Positions 1-8,182 of a stretch of DNA of 64,000 nucleotides are shown here, piece by piece. The notes under the pieces were generated by a model that searched no databases, was not told the DNA's origin, and saw only the letters and a list, made by a program, of their open reading frames with translations. Each line of letters opens with the position of its first letter. The first letter of the stretch is position 1. A program made the position numbers and the translations under genes. The stretch is from JAHJCW01 sp965369995 (GTDB taxonomy: Bacteria; Fidelibacterota; Marinisomatia; Marinisomatales; JAHJCW01): the NCBI GenBank assembly GCA_965369995.1, contig CBDURO010000004.1, positions 1 to 64,000 of the forward strand. The letters run 5' to 3'.

Positions 1-125
1 TATTAACTTCAATTTACCCCAGGGTGGATACCATGTCTGTACATTTGACGTCTCTTTTTGCTTTTTTACTTTAATACGAGACTTAATCTAAATAACTTAC
101 CTCAGAGTTGCTTATCCGCTACGAG

Positions 126-380
126 TTATATTGCGTATAATGCAATAATAAGCACTGTAACAATAATTATCGCTAAACTCCAATACAAAGGCTTGTCGTA
201 TTTTAACTTCTTAGTTTGACCTCTTGTAATTAGATAAACGATAAGTAAATAGACAGGGCCGTTCAATACTATAAAGTCAGCTTTAATTTGAAGGACATTT
301 TTGAATATGATTGCAATGCCAAGCAAACAAGCTGCAGTTACTAAAGCTACTTTTATTTCATTGGCTAGTTTCATAATCAT
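126..380 (-). CDS. Small three-helix membrane protein, unknown function
   Basis: This 84-residue protein has three hydrophobic segments at about residues 11-26, 35-52 and 66-84, separated by short charged stretches such as TRGQTKKLKYDK. It is almost certainly an inner-membrane protein. The first ATG is preceded by AAGGAGA seven bases upstream, a good ribosome site that supports this start. No catalytic motif is visible and I do not recognise a family. It lies downstream of a second small membrane protein on the same strand, about 70 bases away, so the two may share a transcript. The coding call is moderately sure; the function is unknown. Confidence 0.6.
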   Translation of the reverse strand: MIMKLANEIKVALVTAACLLGIAIIFKNVLQIKADFIVLNGPVYLLIVYLITRGQTKKLKYDKPLYWSLAIIIVTVLIIALYAI

Positions 381-451
381 AATTTAATCTCCTTTATTTA
401 TTATTTTTATACGGACTATAATATTAAATATTCAATTTTAAATCTTCAATG

Positions 452-631
452 TTATTTCTTCTTATAATTTTTCCAATAAATCCAAGCAGTAATGAACAGC
501 AAGAATGAAATTAGTGAGGTTAATGATTTTCCTAATGTACGTCCATTGTCTATCAGACTAAATACAACAAATACACAGCCAAAAATAAACCACATTATTG
601 CAAAACTTTTGTTATTACTTTTATTTTTCAC
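452..631 (-). CDS. Very small two-helix membrane protein, GTG start
   Basis: A 59-residue reading frame begins with GTG, with AGGAAA about nine bases upstream. It reads MKNKSNNKSFAIMW, then two hydrophobic helices at about 11-29 and 37-52, and ends in a basic tail YWKNYKKK. The charged ends and paired helices look like a real small membrane protein rather than chance. It sits just upstream of the 84-residue membrane protein on the same strand. No family is recognised. The opposite-strand frame over this DNA lacks such a pattern and is taken as a shadow. Confidence 0.5.
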   Translation of the reverse strand: MKNKSNNKSFAIMWFIFGCVFVVFSLIDNGRTLGKSLTSLISFLLFITAWIYWKNYKKK

Positions 632-709
632 TTTTGTTATTTCCTATAACTATTTTCTTCGTGTCTGTTTGCTGTAGATTTTGTATAGGTATTTTTAGTT
701 CTCATTTGC

Positions 710-2140
710 TTACCGAATTATTTTTTCTCGATAGTGTCCGTGAGTTATGTAACGAATGATTTTATTGTTTTTATCTCTTTCAAATATTAGCGTCTCGCCT
801 AATTCATCATCATCTCTAATTCTGCGGAAGGTATCATCCTCAATATGTTTGTAAAAAGTCATATCTTCTCCGGGTTTTTCTGCAGGCAAATCAATTGAGA
901 CTAATTTATCATCCCAAGCCGATAAGTAAACTTCACCCCACCAAGGCATCGAGTTATAATATCCAACGTAATCTTCGAAATTTTTCTTGGAATCTTCTTC
1001 CTCTTCGGAATCCTTTACCTTGTTTAGTATTGCATTAATACCTTTTACATATTTCCCGGGATTTGTACCATTAGCATTGATCATTACAGAAAAAATTCTT
1101 TTATTCTTGAGATCAATTTGTAATGTTGAACGATATCCGGGGCAATTACCACCGTGTCCAACCCATGTATTGCCGTCATCTCCCTTCCAAACTGCAAAAC
1201 CAAGTCCCCAAGTGGTTTTCCAATCAGGGTTAGTCCAATGTACTTGCTGCATATATTTGAGGGTTGACGGCTTAAGTATTTCAGTTTCAGTAGTATCTCT
1301 TAAACGTAACTGCCATGAGGCAAACTTTCCTAGATCATGCACATTTGACGAGAACCCCGCAGCAGGTGTAATTCCTTTGGCTTGGAAGAAATTGACTTTT
1401 TCCCGTTTGCCGGTTCTTGACAATGCGCTATACCCTATTGCCATCTCTTTGCCATATAATTTCTTATCCGGAGCAGTTCTTGTATTTGCAAGACCTAAAG
1501 GTGTTAGAATATTATTTTCAACATATTCATCAAATGCTTGACTGGAAACGGCTTCAACAATTTCCCCAAGTAATGTCATTGCAAGATTACTATATTGAAA
1601 ATAGGTAGAAGCAGGATACAATGTTTCTTGCTCGCTTAATTTTGAGTCAATCTGTTCTTTGGTCGGAAAAGGAAAATCGGGACCATTCCAATAGGGATAA
1701 TCCGCTTCTCTCGGCAATCCGGATGAATGAGTCATCAGTGATCTAACCGTAATTGGTCCGCTATTTGGATATTTTTGCTCAAGGTTGTATTGCGGTAGTA
1801 AGTCGCTTATGCGGTCATCTAATCGAAGTTTACCTTCGTCATATAATTTCATAATTGCGACTGAAGTAAATAGTTTGGAAATTGAACAAATACTGCAAAT
1901 TGTAGACGATTTTGCCTTTATACTCTTTTCAGAATTGGCTAAACCAAAAGCACCCGACCAAAGCACTTCCTGATCCTCAACTACAATAGCAGTTATGCCG
2001 GGAAGCTGCTCATAATCTTTTTGAGCTTCTAACCATACTTCCACAAGTTTAAATGCCTCAGAATAATCCTTTTTGTCTTCTTTTGAATAAGCAGTAACTA
2101 TTAGAAGGGATAGAAATATCACTAAATATATTTTTTTCAT
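710..2140 (-). CDS. Serine hydrolase of the class C beta-lactamase/esterase family
   Basis: This 476-residue protein begins with a signal peptide (residues 1-19, MKKIYLVIFLSLLIVTAYS), so it is exported. It has the beta-lactamase-fold (Pfam Beta-lactamase) active-site motifs: SISK at 86-89 with nucleophile Ser86, YSN at 183-185, and HGG at 329-331 in place of KTG. That pattern fits penicillin-binding-protein-like esterases or D-aminopeptidases rather than true resistance enzymes. A C-terminal region of about 100 residues after the catalytic domain resembles the small beta-barrel add-on of such hydrolases. The substrate cannot be read from the sequence; peptide or ester cleavage in the periplasm is the inference. 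It appears to stand alone. Confidence 0.9.
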   Translation of the reverse strand: MKKIYLVIFLSLLIVTAYSKEDKKDYSEAFKLVEVWLEAQKDYEQLPGITAIVVEDQEVLWSGAFGLANSEKSIKAKSSTICSICSISKLFTSVAIMKLYDEGKLRLDDRISDLLPQYNLEQKYPNSGPITVRSLMTHSSGLPREADYPYWNGPDFPFPTKEQIDSKLSEQETLYPASTYFQYSNLAMTLLGEIVEAVSSQAFDEYVENNILTPLGLANTRTAPDKKLYGKEMAIGYSALSRTGKREKVNFFQAKGITPAAGFSSNVHDLGKFASWQLRLRDTTETEILKPSTLKYMQQVHWTNPDWKTTWGLGFAVWKGDDGNTWVGHGGNCPGYRSTLQIDLKNKRIFSVMINANGTNPGKYVKGINAILNKVKDSEEEEDSKKNFEDYVGYYNSMPWWGEVYLSAWDDKLVSIDLPAEKPGEDMTFYKHIEDDTFRRIRDDDELGETLIFERDKNNKIIRYITHGHYREKIIR

Positions 2141-2256
2141 TTATCTTCCTCTTGCTCTATTTCACATTTTAAAATTATCGATTACTCAATTATCAATATT
2201 CAATGTTTTTCCCGCTCTTCCCCGCCTCACCATATATTCCTTAATTCATTGATTTT

Positions 2257-2282
2257 CATCTATCGTAGTTTTAGCATAGATG
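2257..2282. repeat. Intergenic hairpin, copy 1 of a small repeat family
   Basis: CATCTAT (2257-2263) and ATAGATG (2276-2282) form a perfect 7-bp stem around the loop CGTAGTTTTAGC. A related hairpin lies at 11620-11645 with different stem bases that still pair and a loop differing only at a few positions. Conserved pairing with changed bases suggests a dispersed REP-like intergenic element. Confidence 0.4.
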
Positions 2283-2345
2283 GACTTTAATTTTTTAATT
2301 CCTTAATTATTTAATTGCCCTTCCTTCCCAAAAGCTAAAATTAGA

Positions 2346-2567
2346 TTATTGTTTTTTTAAAGTATCCGCAGTGTTTTGTATAATAGATTTGGGATTAAAA
2401 TTATCAAAATCCACATCCTTTTCTGCAACAATATTTTCTAAAATATCATCACTATCAGGTTCAGTACTATATCCAATACATCCGAGTTTTAATAAATGTA
2501 TTGATTTTATCACTCCTCTAAAATTGTGATCGCTTTTTAGAACTTCTTTTAATTTTTCATAACCCAT
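2346..2567 (-). CDS. Small acidic protein, unknown function
   Basis: A 73-residue reading frame starting MGYEKLKEVLK. This start was chosen because GGAGAG lies seven bases upstream of the ATG; an upstream TTG would add five residues but overlaps that ribosome site. The C-terminal half is acidic (EPDSDDILENIVAEKDVDFD). There is no signal peptide, membrane segment or metal-binding cluster, and only one Cys. I recognise no family. It follows an intergenic stretch and precedes gpsA on the transcribed strand only loosely, so no operon is claimed. Confidence 0.45.
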   Translation of the reverse strand: MGYEKLKEVLKSDHNFRGVIKSIHLLKLGCIGYSTEPDSDDILENIVAEKDVDFDNFNPKSIIQNTADTLKKQ

Positions 2568-2662
2568 AGAACATCTCTCCAATTTTTAAATATTTAGGTT
2601 GGATTAAAATATTTTTAAATAAAAAAGCTGTGTAATTAAATAGTTCCCCAGTTTGTATAATA

Positions 2663-3661
2663 TTAATATGCTTTTTCTTTCTTCAAATCCCTTGTCATTA
2701 ATTCTTTGACCTTATCCTTTGGGTCTTCACCGTGGAACAGTACACTCTCCATTGCCGATGCAATTGGCATAGGTACGTTATACTTATCACGTAATTGAAC
2801 AACCGATTTAGCTGTTTTAACACCTTCCGCTACCATTTTCATTTCGTCTAAAATATCATCTAATTTGCGACCTTTTCCAAGCTCCTCGCCTACATAACGG
2901 TTACGGCTGTGTTTGCTTAAGCAGGTTGCCATTAAGTCCCCTATTCCGCTTAATCCAAAAAAGGTTTCCGGCTTTGCTCCCATTTCTACACCAAGGCGAG
3001 TCATTTCGGTCAATCCGCGCGTAATTAAAGCAGCTTTGGTGTTATCTCCGTAGCCTATTCCGTCACATATTCCGGCCGCAATTGCGATTACGTTCTTCAG
3101 CGAGCCGGCTAATTCAACACCAAGGATGTCCTTATTGGTGTATATCCGCAATTTTTCCGATGAAAACTCCTGCTGCACAATTTTGGCAGTTTTCGTATTT
3201 ACGCAGGCTGCTACTAAGGTTGTGGGCATTCCCAAAGCAACTTCCTCAGCGTGGCTCGGTCCGTACAGCGTTACGATTCTGTCTGCATCAATTTTTCCCG
3301 CTTCAGCGATTACTTGACTCATCGTTTGTAAAGTATCGTTTTCTACACCCTTTGCCAAATTCACAATTATTGCATCATCTTTGATAAATTCTATGGATTC
3401 GCTAATGATACTCCGCACAATATGCGATGGCGTTGCCACAACAACTATTTCCGCATCTTTAAGCGCAGATTGTAAATCAGTTGTGAGATGTAATTCTTTA
3501 GATATTTGTAATTGCGGAATCAAATTATGTTGAAGGGTTTTTTGCATTACTTCCACTTCTTCCGGGAATGGATGCCAACCGATTACATTATGATTTAAAG
3601 TAGTTAAATGTTGCGCAATTGTTCCACCCCACGAACCAAATCCTAAAACTGTTATATTCAT
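2663..3661 (-). CDS. gpsA: Glycerol-3-phosphate dehydrogenase [NAD(P)+]
   Basis: GpsA reduces dihydroxyacetone phosphate to sn-glycerol 3-phosphate, the backbone for phospholipids, in the cytoplasm. The 332-residue length is normal. The N-terminal dinucleotide fold starts at once with GFGSWGGT (residues 7-14). The C-terminal domain carries the family signature ELAGSLKNVIAIAAG with the catalytic Lys, followed by GDNTKAALITRG. The product fits with the phosphatidylglycerol-phosphate genes pgsA and pgpA encoded near 24-25 kb. It is separated from the neighbouring broken four-helix-bundle gene by about 46 bases. The identity is secure. Confidence 0.96.
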   Translation of the reverse strand: MNITVLGFGSWGGTIAQHLTTLNHNVIGWHPFPEEVEVMQKTLQHNLIPQLQISKELHLTTDLQSALKDAEIVVVATPSHIVRSIISESIEFIKDDAIIVNLAKGVENDTLQTMSQVIAEAGKIDADRIVTLYGPSHAEEVALGMPTTLVAACVNTKTAKIVQQEFSSEKLRIYTNKDILGVELAGSLKNVIAIAAGICDGIGYGDNTKAALITRGLTEMTRLGVEMGAKPETFFGLSGIGDLMATCLSKHSRNRYVGEELGKGRKLDDILDEMKMVAEGVKTAKSVVQLRDKYNVPMPIASAMESVLFHGEDPKDKVKELMTRDLKKEKAY

Positions 3662-3707
3662 ATTATTATTGTCTATTGATTATTGAAAATTGATTATTTG
3701 AAATATA

Positions 3708-4061
3708 TTATTTCCTCTTTTTTGCTGTCTTCCTAGATGATATAAATATTGCTGTAAGTTCATTGGCTTCCTTAAAAAGCGGTTCGACCAAATTAGCTTT
3801 CAGTAGTTTCTCGTCCGTAATGAGTTCCAGCCAAAAAGCTGATTCATCCGTTTCTTCAACTACGATACTTATTTTTGAAATGAAACTTACTTTGGATTAA
3901 GCAATACATACTGCGCGATAATTTGCAGCAACAGATGTAGCACAACGAATTAATTGACCTTTAACGTGCCGACCTAAAGTTGTTTTTGGTAGTGCAGTAG
4001 ATAACTTAATACAACGATGAGCGAATACCTTAGTCCTACTTTTTAACTCCTCACTATCCAT
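3708..4061 (-). pseudogene. Four-helix-bundle (S23/IVP-like) protein with in-frame TAA
   Basis: Reading from ATG at 4061 gives MDSEELKSRTKVFAHRCI, and further on SVAANYRAVCIA followed by TAA at 3897-3899. The same frame then continues as SKVSFISKISIVVEE and EANELTAIFISSRKTA to a stop at 3708. Both halves match the four-helix-bundle family related to the 23S rRNA intervening-sequence protein, where the site after the CxA segment is normally occupied by a sense codon. A single CAA-to-TAA change would explain it; there is no frameshift. Total length with readthrough is 117 residues, normal for the family. The function of this family is not established. It is called a pseudogene because of the stop. 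Confidence 0.75.
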
Positions 4062-4076
4062 TATCAATAGTCAATC

Positions 4077-4104
4077 ATCAATATTCAATCGTCAATATTC
4101 AATC
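4077..4104. repeat. Two tandem 14-bp AT-rich intergenic units
   Basis: ATCAATATTCAATC (4077-4090) is followed directly by GTCAATATTCAATC (4091-4104). A related single unit, ATCAATATTCAATG, lies at 2192-2205. Similar TTGATTATTGAAAATTG stretches occur near 3675. These look like low-complexity intergenic repeats and no role is visible. Confidence 0.4.
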
Positions 4105-4105
4105 C

Positions 4106-5899
4106 CTATCCCGCGTAAATACCGTCAATTTCTTTAGCATAATTCTTTTCGACTACTTTCCGTTTTACTGATAATTTTGGAGTAGTCTCACCGCTTTCAA
4201 TCGTCCATTCGTTAGGTAATAATGTATATTTCTTGATTTTTTCGTACTGCGAGAATTTCTCCATCGTCTTTGCGACTTCCGTGTCAAACAATTCATGCAC
4301 CGAATGATGATCAAGCAAGGTTTTTCTGTCACTGTATTCAATTTCTTTACCCTTTGCCCATTCTTCCAATATCTCAAAAGATGGCACGATCACAGCAGAT
4401 ACGAATCTACGTCTATCTCCGATTGCCAATGCTTGTTCAATATATTTGGAAGATGTTAGTGCCATCTCCAATGGCGCCGGAGCGATATTCTTTCCACCGG
4501 CAGTTACCAAAATACTTTTCTTACGATCAGTGATCATCAGATAATTATCTTCGTCAAATTTGCCGATATCGCCGGTATAGAACCAACCGTCTTTATCAAT
4601 TGCTTCTTTAGTTGCTTCGGGATTTTTATAATATCCCAACATCACGTTTGGTCCTTTGCAAAGTATTTCGCCGTCATCAGCGATTTTTACTTCAATATTT
4701 TCAAGTAAACATCCAACCGTACCAAACTTATATAGACTTTCTTGGTTAGCTGTAATTACCGGACTTGTCTCTGTTAAACCGTATCCTTCTAAAATTGGAA
4801 TATTTGCTGATGCAAAAAATTCTCCAACTTCTTTAGATAGCGGAGCACCGCCGGAAACAAAGAAACGTAAATTGCCACCAACTTTTGCTTTCAATTTTGA
4901 GAATACTAATTTATCTGCTATTTTGAATTTAAATCCTAACATTCCTGATGGTTGTTTTCCACATGTTAATAGTTTTGCAGCTTCTTTTCCAACACCAATT
5001 GCCCACCAGAATATCTTCTGTCTAATTGCCGGATCATTACTGACTTTGTCAATAACTTTTGCATTGATCTTTTCAAATACGCGCGGAACAGAGATTACGA
5101 TTGTCGGACCTACTTCCAGCATATTCTCACCGATCGTATCAATACTTTCAGCGTAATATGTTTTTGAACCTAAGGAAAATGCAGTATAATGACCTGTCAT
5201 ACGTTCAAATACGTGACTTAACGGTAAAAAGGATAGGAATGTATCCTCAGTTCCGAAATCAATATGTTTTGCACCGGCTTTTACATTTGATATCAAATTA
5301 TCATGCGATAGCATAACACCCTTAGGATTGCCTGTTGTTCCGCTAGTATAGATCAATGTTAAGAGATCATCAGGTTTAATATCTTTCGATGCTTTTCCTA
5401 ATGTAAATCCTGTATCCTTAATATATTTCTCACCTAACTCAATAATATGATTATAGCTGATAATATTTCTAGCCGGATCATGGGTATTGTCCATCGCAAT
5501 AATGCCTTTCAGCTTGGGACTATCTTGAATGAACTCCAGAATTTTATCGGTTTGCGACTGATCTTGAGTAATAACATATTGTGTATCGGAATCATCAATG
5601 ATATATTTTATTTGATGGGATATTAAAGTTGGATAAACAGTTACTGATGCCGCACCAATACTGGCGATAGCATAGTCGCTAATTGCCCAACGTGGACAAT
5701 TATGAGCTTGAATGGCAACTTTATCATCCTTTTTTAAACCCAAACTCGCTAACCCCGCCGCGAATTTTTTAACTATTTCTCGAACTTCACCATATTTATA
5801 TTCTTTCCATTCTCCACCAACTTTTTCAAAATATGCCGGTCTTTCTGTGTTGGTTTTTGTTGTTTCTAAAAACATACCGGGGATTGTTGTATATGCCAT
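4106..5899 (-). CDS. Long-chain acyl-CoA synthetase (AMP-forming)
   Basis: This 597-residue enzyme belongs to the ANL (AMP-binding) family and activates fatty acids to acyl-CoA through an acyl-adenylate. The P-loop-like motif YTSGTTGNPKG spans 184-194, GYGLTETSP follows in the middle, and the C-terminal hinge reads YTGDIGKFDEDNYL with ITDRKKS. A trailing segment of about 100 residues after the hinge is typical of the FACL/FadD15-like long form. There is no signal or membrane helix, so it is cytosolic or peripherally bound. It is transcribed away from tRNA-Leu. The chain length preference cannot be read. Confidence 0.92.
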   Translation of the reverse strand: MAYTTIPGMFLETTKTNTERPAYFEKVGGEWKEYKYGEVREIVKKFAAGLASLGLKKDDKVAIQAHNCPRWAISDYAIASIGAASVTVYPTLISHQIKYIIDDSDTQYVITQDQSQTDKILEFIQDSPKLKGIIAMDNTHDPARNIISYNHIIELGEKYIKDTGFTLGKASKDIKPDDLLTLIYTSGTTGNPKGVMLSHDNLISNVKAGAKHIDFGTEDTFLSFLPLSHVFERMTGHYTAFSLGSKTYYAESIDTIGENMLEVGPTIVISVPRVFEKINAKVIDKVSNDPAIRQKIFWWAIGVGKEAAKLLTCGKQPSGMLGFKFKIADKLVFSKLKAKVGGNLRFFVSGGAPLSKEVGEFFASANIPILEGYGLTETSPVITANQESLYKFGTVGCLLENIEVKIADDGEILCKGPNVMLGYYKNPEATKEAIDKDGWFYTGDIGKFDEDNYLMITDRKKSILVTAGGKNIAPAPLEMALTSSKYIEQALAIGDRRRFVSAVIVPSFEILEEWAKGKEIEYSDRKTLLDHHSVHELFDTEVAKTMEKFSQYEKIKKYTLLPNEWTIESGETTPKLSVKRKVVEKNYAKEIDGIYAG

Positions 5900-5946
5900 T
5901 GTTACTCCTTTAATAAAATATTATTAAAAAATTGTATCTAAATATA

Positions 5947-5976
5947 TTGACAATCCATTTTAATAACATCTATTTT
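5947..5976 (+). promoter_or_regulatory. Sigma-70-type promoter for tRNA-Leu
   Basis: TTGACA at 5947-5952 is a perfect -35 box, followed by an 18-base spacer and TATTTT at 5971-5976 as -10. A start near 5983 would give a leader of about 30 bases before the tRNA. Confidence 0.45.
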
Positions 5977-6013
5977 CTTCCCTTATTTTTTGACGATTAA
6001 TTATTAAATAATT

Positions 6014-6097
6014 GCCGGGGTGGCGGAACTGGTAGACGCGCCGGTCTCAAAAACCGGTCTCATTTATGAGGTGTCGGTTCGATTCCGACCCTCGGCA
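6014..6097 (+). tRNA. tRNA-Leu (anticodon CAA)
   Basis: An 84-base class II tRNA. The acceptor arm GCCGGGG pairs with CCCTCGGC allowing one G-T. The anticodon stem CCGGT/ACCGG encloses the loop CTCAAAA with anticodon CAA, reading UUG. A long variable arm and the T-loop GGTTCGATTCC are present. The 3' CCA is not encoded. A rho-independent terminator follows directly. Confidence 0.95.
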
Positions 6098-6102
6098 CAA
6101 AA

Positions 6103-6129
6103 AAAAGCTCTGCAATTTGCAGGGCTTTT
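6103..6129 (+). terminator. Rho-independent terminator after tRNA-Leu
   Basis: AAAAGCTCTGCA and TGCAGGGCTTTT form a 12-bp stem with one G-T pair around a three-base loop (ATT). The A and T tails make it usable on both strands. Confidence 0.85.
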
Positions 6130-6135
6130 AATTCG

Positions 6136-6163
6136 TTAGGGACAGGTCGCGGCCTGTCCCTAA
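6136..6163. repeat. Perfect 11-bp inverted repeat (REP-like hairpin)
   Basis: TTAGGGACAGG (6136-6146) and CCTGTCCCTAA (6153-6163) are perfect complements around TCGCGG. It is GC-rich compared with its surroundings and lies directly beyond the tRNA terminator, at the tail of the convergent coiled-coil gene. It looks like an extragenic palindromic element, or a second terminator without a T tract. Confidence 0.6.
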
Positions 6164-6181
6164 ATTTATTTCTATTAAAGA

Positions 6182-6688
6182 TTATTTATCTTTTTCGCGT
6201 GCTTTTCGAATAATGCTTAAGTTATCTAATTCTTTTACGCTGTTCTTAACATTTGTAATTGATTGTTCAATATCAGTCAAACGACGTGTATTACGACGAC
6301 GTTCACTATCAACATCCGCACGTAAATCACCAAGGTCTCGGCTTACACCTGAAATTTCATTGTTTATTTCACGAACTGCTTCATCAAGATCATATGAAAC
6401 ATCTTCTATCTTGCTATTCAAATTTTCATTTACATTGTTAATTAGATTTGTATTGGCAACAATATTTTGTTGAGCAGTTTGTAAATGTTTACCACGACCA
6501 ACAAATTGCAGATCGAGTTTGTTAAGACCATCTCTGAATTCCTTATTGACTTGGTCAATATGAGTAAATTGTTTTCTATCCATTAGGTCCATTCGATCCA
6601 TTACCAAAGTATAAGTATAATATACGTATACGCCGCCAACTAATAATAAGATCATAAGGAGTAGAACTATTTTGTCTTTTACGCTCAT
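6182..6688 (-). CDS. Membrane-anchored coiled-coil protein
   Basis: A 168-residue protein with one transmembrane helix near the N-terminus (residues 7-27, IVLLLMILLLVGGVYVYYTY). From about residue 60 on it has a long heptad-patterned helical region rich in Asp, Asn, Arg and Ser (for example LDEAVREINNEISGVSRDLG). It is likely anchored in the inner membrane with an elongated coiled-coil domain on one face. No enzyme motif or recognised family is present. It lies just downstream of a 91-residue basic-tailed protein on the same strand (29 bases apart), suggesting co-transcription. It could be a structural or scaffolding protein. Confidence 0.7.
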   Translation of the reverse strand: MSVKDKIVLLLMILLLVGGVYVYYTYTLVMDRMDLMDRKQFTHIDQVNKEFRDGLNKLDLQFVGRGKHLQTAQQNIVANTNLINNVNENLNSKIEDVSYDLDEAVREINNEISGVSRDLGDLRADVDSERRRNTRRLTDIEQSITNVKNSVKELDNLSIIRKAREKDK

Positions 6689-6717
6689 TGGTTCCTCTAG
6701 TGATTAATTAATAAATA

Positions 6718-6993
6718 TTATTTTAAAGTTTTACTTTTACTTCTTGAAGTAGAAGGTATTTTTCTAGGGGCAGAAAATGTTTTTCTTGCTGCTCTAGTTG
6801 TGGTTCTTTTTTTTGTAGGCTTCGGATTTAAACTACCAACCAATGATTGAAATTCTTTATTAAAATCGTCAATGGTAGTATCAATTCTTTTAATTAATTC
6901 GTCTAATATTGATTGACTGTAATAATCATCAATACCATTAAAAATTTCGCCTAACCGATCCTGTAATTTGTTTAACTTATCTTTTTGATTCAT
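6718..6993 (-). CDS. Small helical protein with a highly basic C-terminal tail
   Basis: This 91-residue protein has a helical, acidic first half (residues 1-55). Its second half is dominated by Lys, Arg, Thr, Ser and Pro (PKPTKKRTTTRAARKT, later SRSKSKTLK). The tail resembles the low-complexity basic tails of nucleic-acid-binding or histone-H1-like proteins, but no such family is recognised in the N-terminal part. It is encoded just upstream of a membrane coiled-coil protein on the same strand. A nucleic-acid or membrane-binding role is only inference. Confidence 0.6.
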   Translation of the reverse strand: MNQKDKLNKLQDRLGEIFNGIDDYYSQSILDELIKRIDTTIDDFNKEFQSLVGSLNPKPTKKRTTTRAARKTFSAPRKIPSTSRSKSKTLK

Positions 6994-7099
6994 ATTCTCT
7001 GATTACTTAGTGTTTAAACTTAATAAAACTACCTTAAAAATTGAAAGTTAATTTGTTATATAAAATGGATAAGACGCAAATTGTATTTTTACATTATTG

Positions 7100-7156
7100 T
7101 CATACCTGCCTGTCCGTCGTACAAGTACTTTGGAAGACGGGCATAGGCGGGTATCC
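7100..7156. repeat. Imperfect long inverted repeat between divergent-free genes
   Basis: ATACCTGCCTGTCCGTC (7102-7118) and GACGGGCATAGGCGGGTAT (7136-7154) are imperfect complements around a 17-base loop. It is much more GC-rich than the flanking DNA. It lies between lepB and the basic-tailed protein, both on the minus strand. It resembles dispersed intergenic palindromic elements. Confidence 0.5.
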
Positions 7157-7183
7157 ATTTACAATTCGCTTTAATAAATTACT

Positions 7184-8167
7184 TTATTTTACAACAGTAA
7201 AAATCCGATTAAATCTAGGTATCCATGTTTTTAGATTTAGGGAGAAATAAACAAATAATGCTTCACCTAAAATGTAATTTTCTGGCACGAATCCCCAATA
7301 GCGCGAATCCAAACTGTCATCGCGATTATCGCCCATCGCCCAGTAATAATCTTGCTCGACCACATAATATTCCATTTCAGATATTGGTTTCCCGTCGATA
7401 TGTAAAAATCTAAAATCGGATTCGTTGATGGAATTCATCCACGGATTTAACAGCTTGCCGGATGGAAAATAATCATCATATACAAAATGCTCTCCCTTTC
7501 TGCGAAATAAATTATCGGGATCAATTGTAGTAAATTCATATTCCACAACATCGTTAATTAACGCAGCAGAATGACCATCATACAACACAACAGGTAGCCA
7601 ATAACGCCAATTTGTTTCACTATTGATCCTAACTGTGTCTCCTTTCTCTGGAATACGTATTTTATGGAAAAAGTCTTTATTCCCTTGTCCGGGCAGGAAC
7701 AAATCTTGCTGAACATAATCATGATCTAATAATGGTCCAAGGAATTTACCGTTTTTTGATAAGGGAATTAAATCACCATTAACAAATAATTCTCGATTTA
7801 TTATCTCTAGCGTATCTCCCGGTCCCGCCACACAGCGTTTAACATATTTATGAAAAACATCATGCGGGTATTTGAAGATAATCACTTCACCGGGTATGGG
7901 TTCTTTAAATTTCGGCAATCGAATGTATGGTATGCTAAATCCTTTATCCGTGTATGGAATACCAATCCAATCGGGTGTCCGCATTCCATAAACAAATCGG
8001 TTTCCGATGAGAAAATCACCGGTCATAATCGTATTTTCCATACTTCCGGTTGGAACGATGTACGCTTCAATTATTGTTACTTTCAGGAGAAGCGCAATAA
8101 TAATAATCGTTCCCCAAGATTTTGCTTCCTTAATAATTTTGTCAGATTTTAATTTCATATTTTCCAA
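7184..8167 (-). CDS. lepB: Signal peptidase I
   Basis: LepB removes signal peptides from exported proteins at the outer face of the inner membrane. The 327-residue protein has one N-terminal membrane helix (about 18-37). The catalytic Ser42 follows in VPTGSMENTI, and the general-base Lys110 is in HKYVKRCVAGPGD. The C-terminal box GDNRDDSLDSRYWG is intact. The length exceeds the minimal enzyme because of a large insertion between the Lys box and the C-terminal box (about residues 125-260), as in many Bacteroidota-type LepB proteins. It lies 15 bases downstream of the RNase HII-YraN gene. The start could also be the ATG three codons further in. Confidence 0.95.
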   Translation of the reverse strand: MENMKLKSDKIIKEAKSWGTIIIIALLLKVTIIEAYIVPTGSMENTIMTGDFLIGNRFVYGMRTPDWIGIPYTDKGFSIPYIRLPKFKEPIPGEVIIFKYPHDVFHKYVKRCVAGPGDTLEIINRELFVNGDLIPLSKNGKFLGPLLDHDYVQQDLFLPGQGNKDFFHKIRIPEKGDTVRINSETNWRYWLPVVLYDGHSAALINDVVEYEFTTIDPDNLFRRKGEHFVYDDYFPSGKLLNPWMNSINESDFRFLHIDGKPISEMEYYVVEQDYYWAMGDNRDDSLDSRYWGFVPENYILGEALFVYFSLNLKTWIPRFNRIFTVVK

Positions 8168-8182
8168 TTTTATATAATAATT

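Noticed and set aside
492..677. 61-residue plus-strand frame MNSKNEISEVNDF
   Set aside because: It is antisense to the better-supported 59-residue membrane protein at 452-631, which has a ribosome site and helical pattern.
987..1541. 184-residue plus-strand frame opposite the serine hydrolase
   Set aside because: It lies wholly antisense to a gene with all catalytic motifs and shows no family pattern.
4656..5156. 166-residue plus-strand frame
   Set aside because: Shadow of the acyl-CoA synthetase; no ribosome site or recognisable domain.
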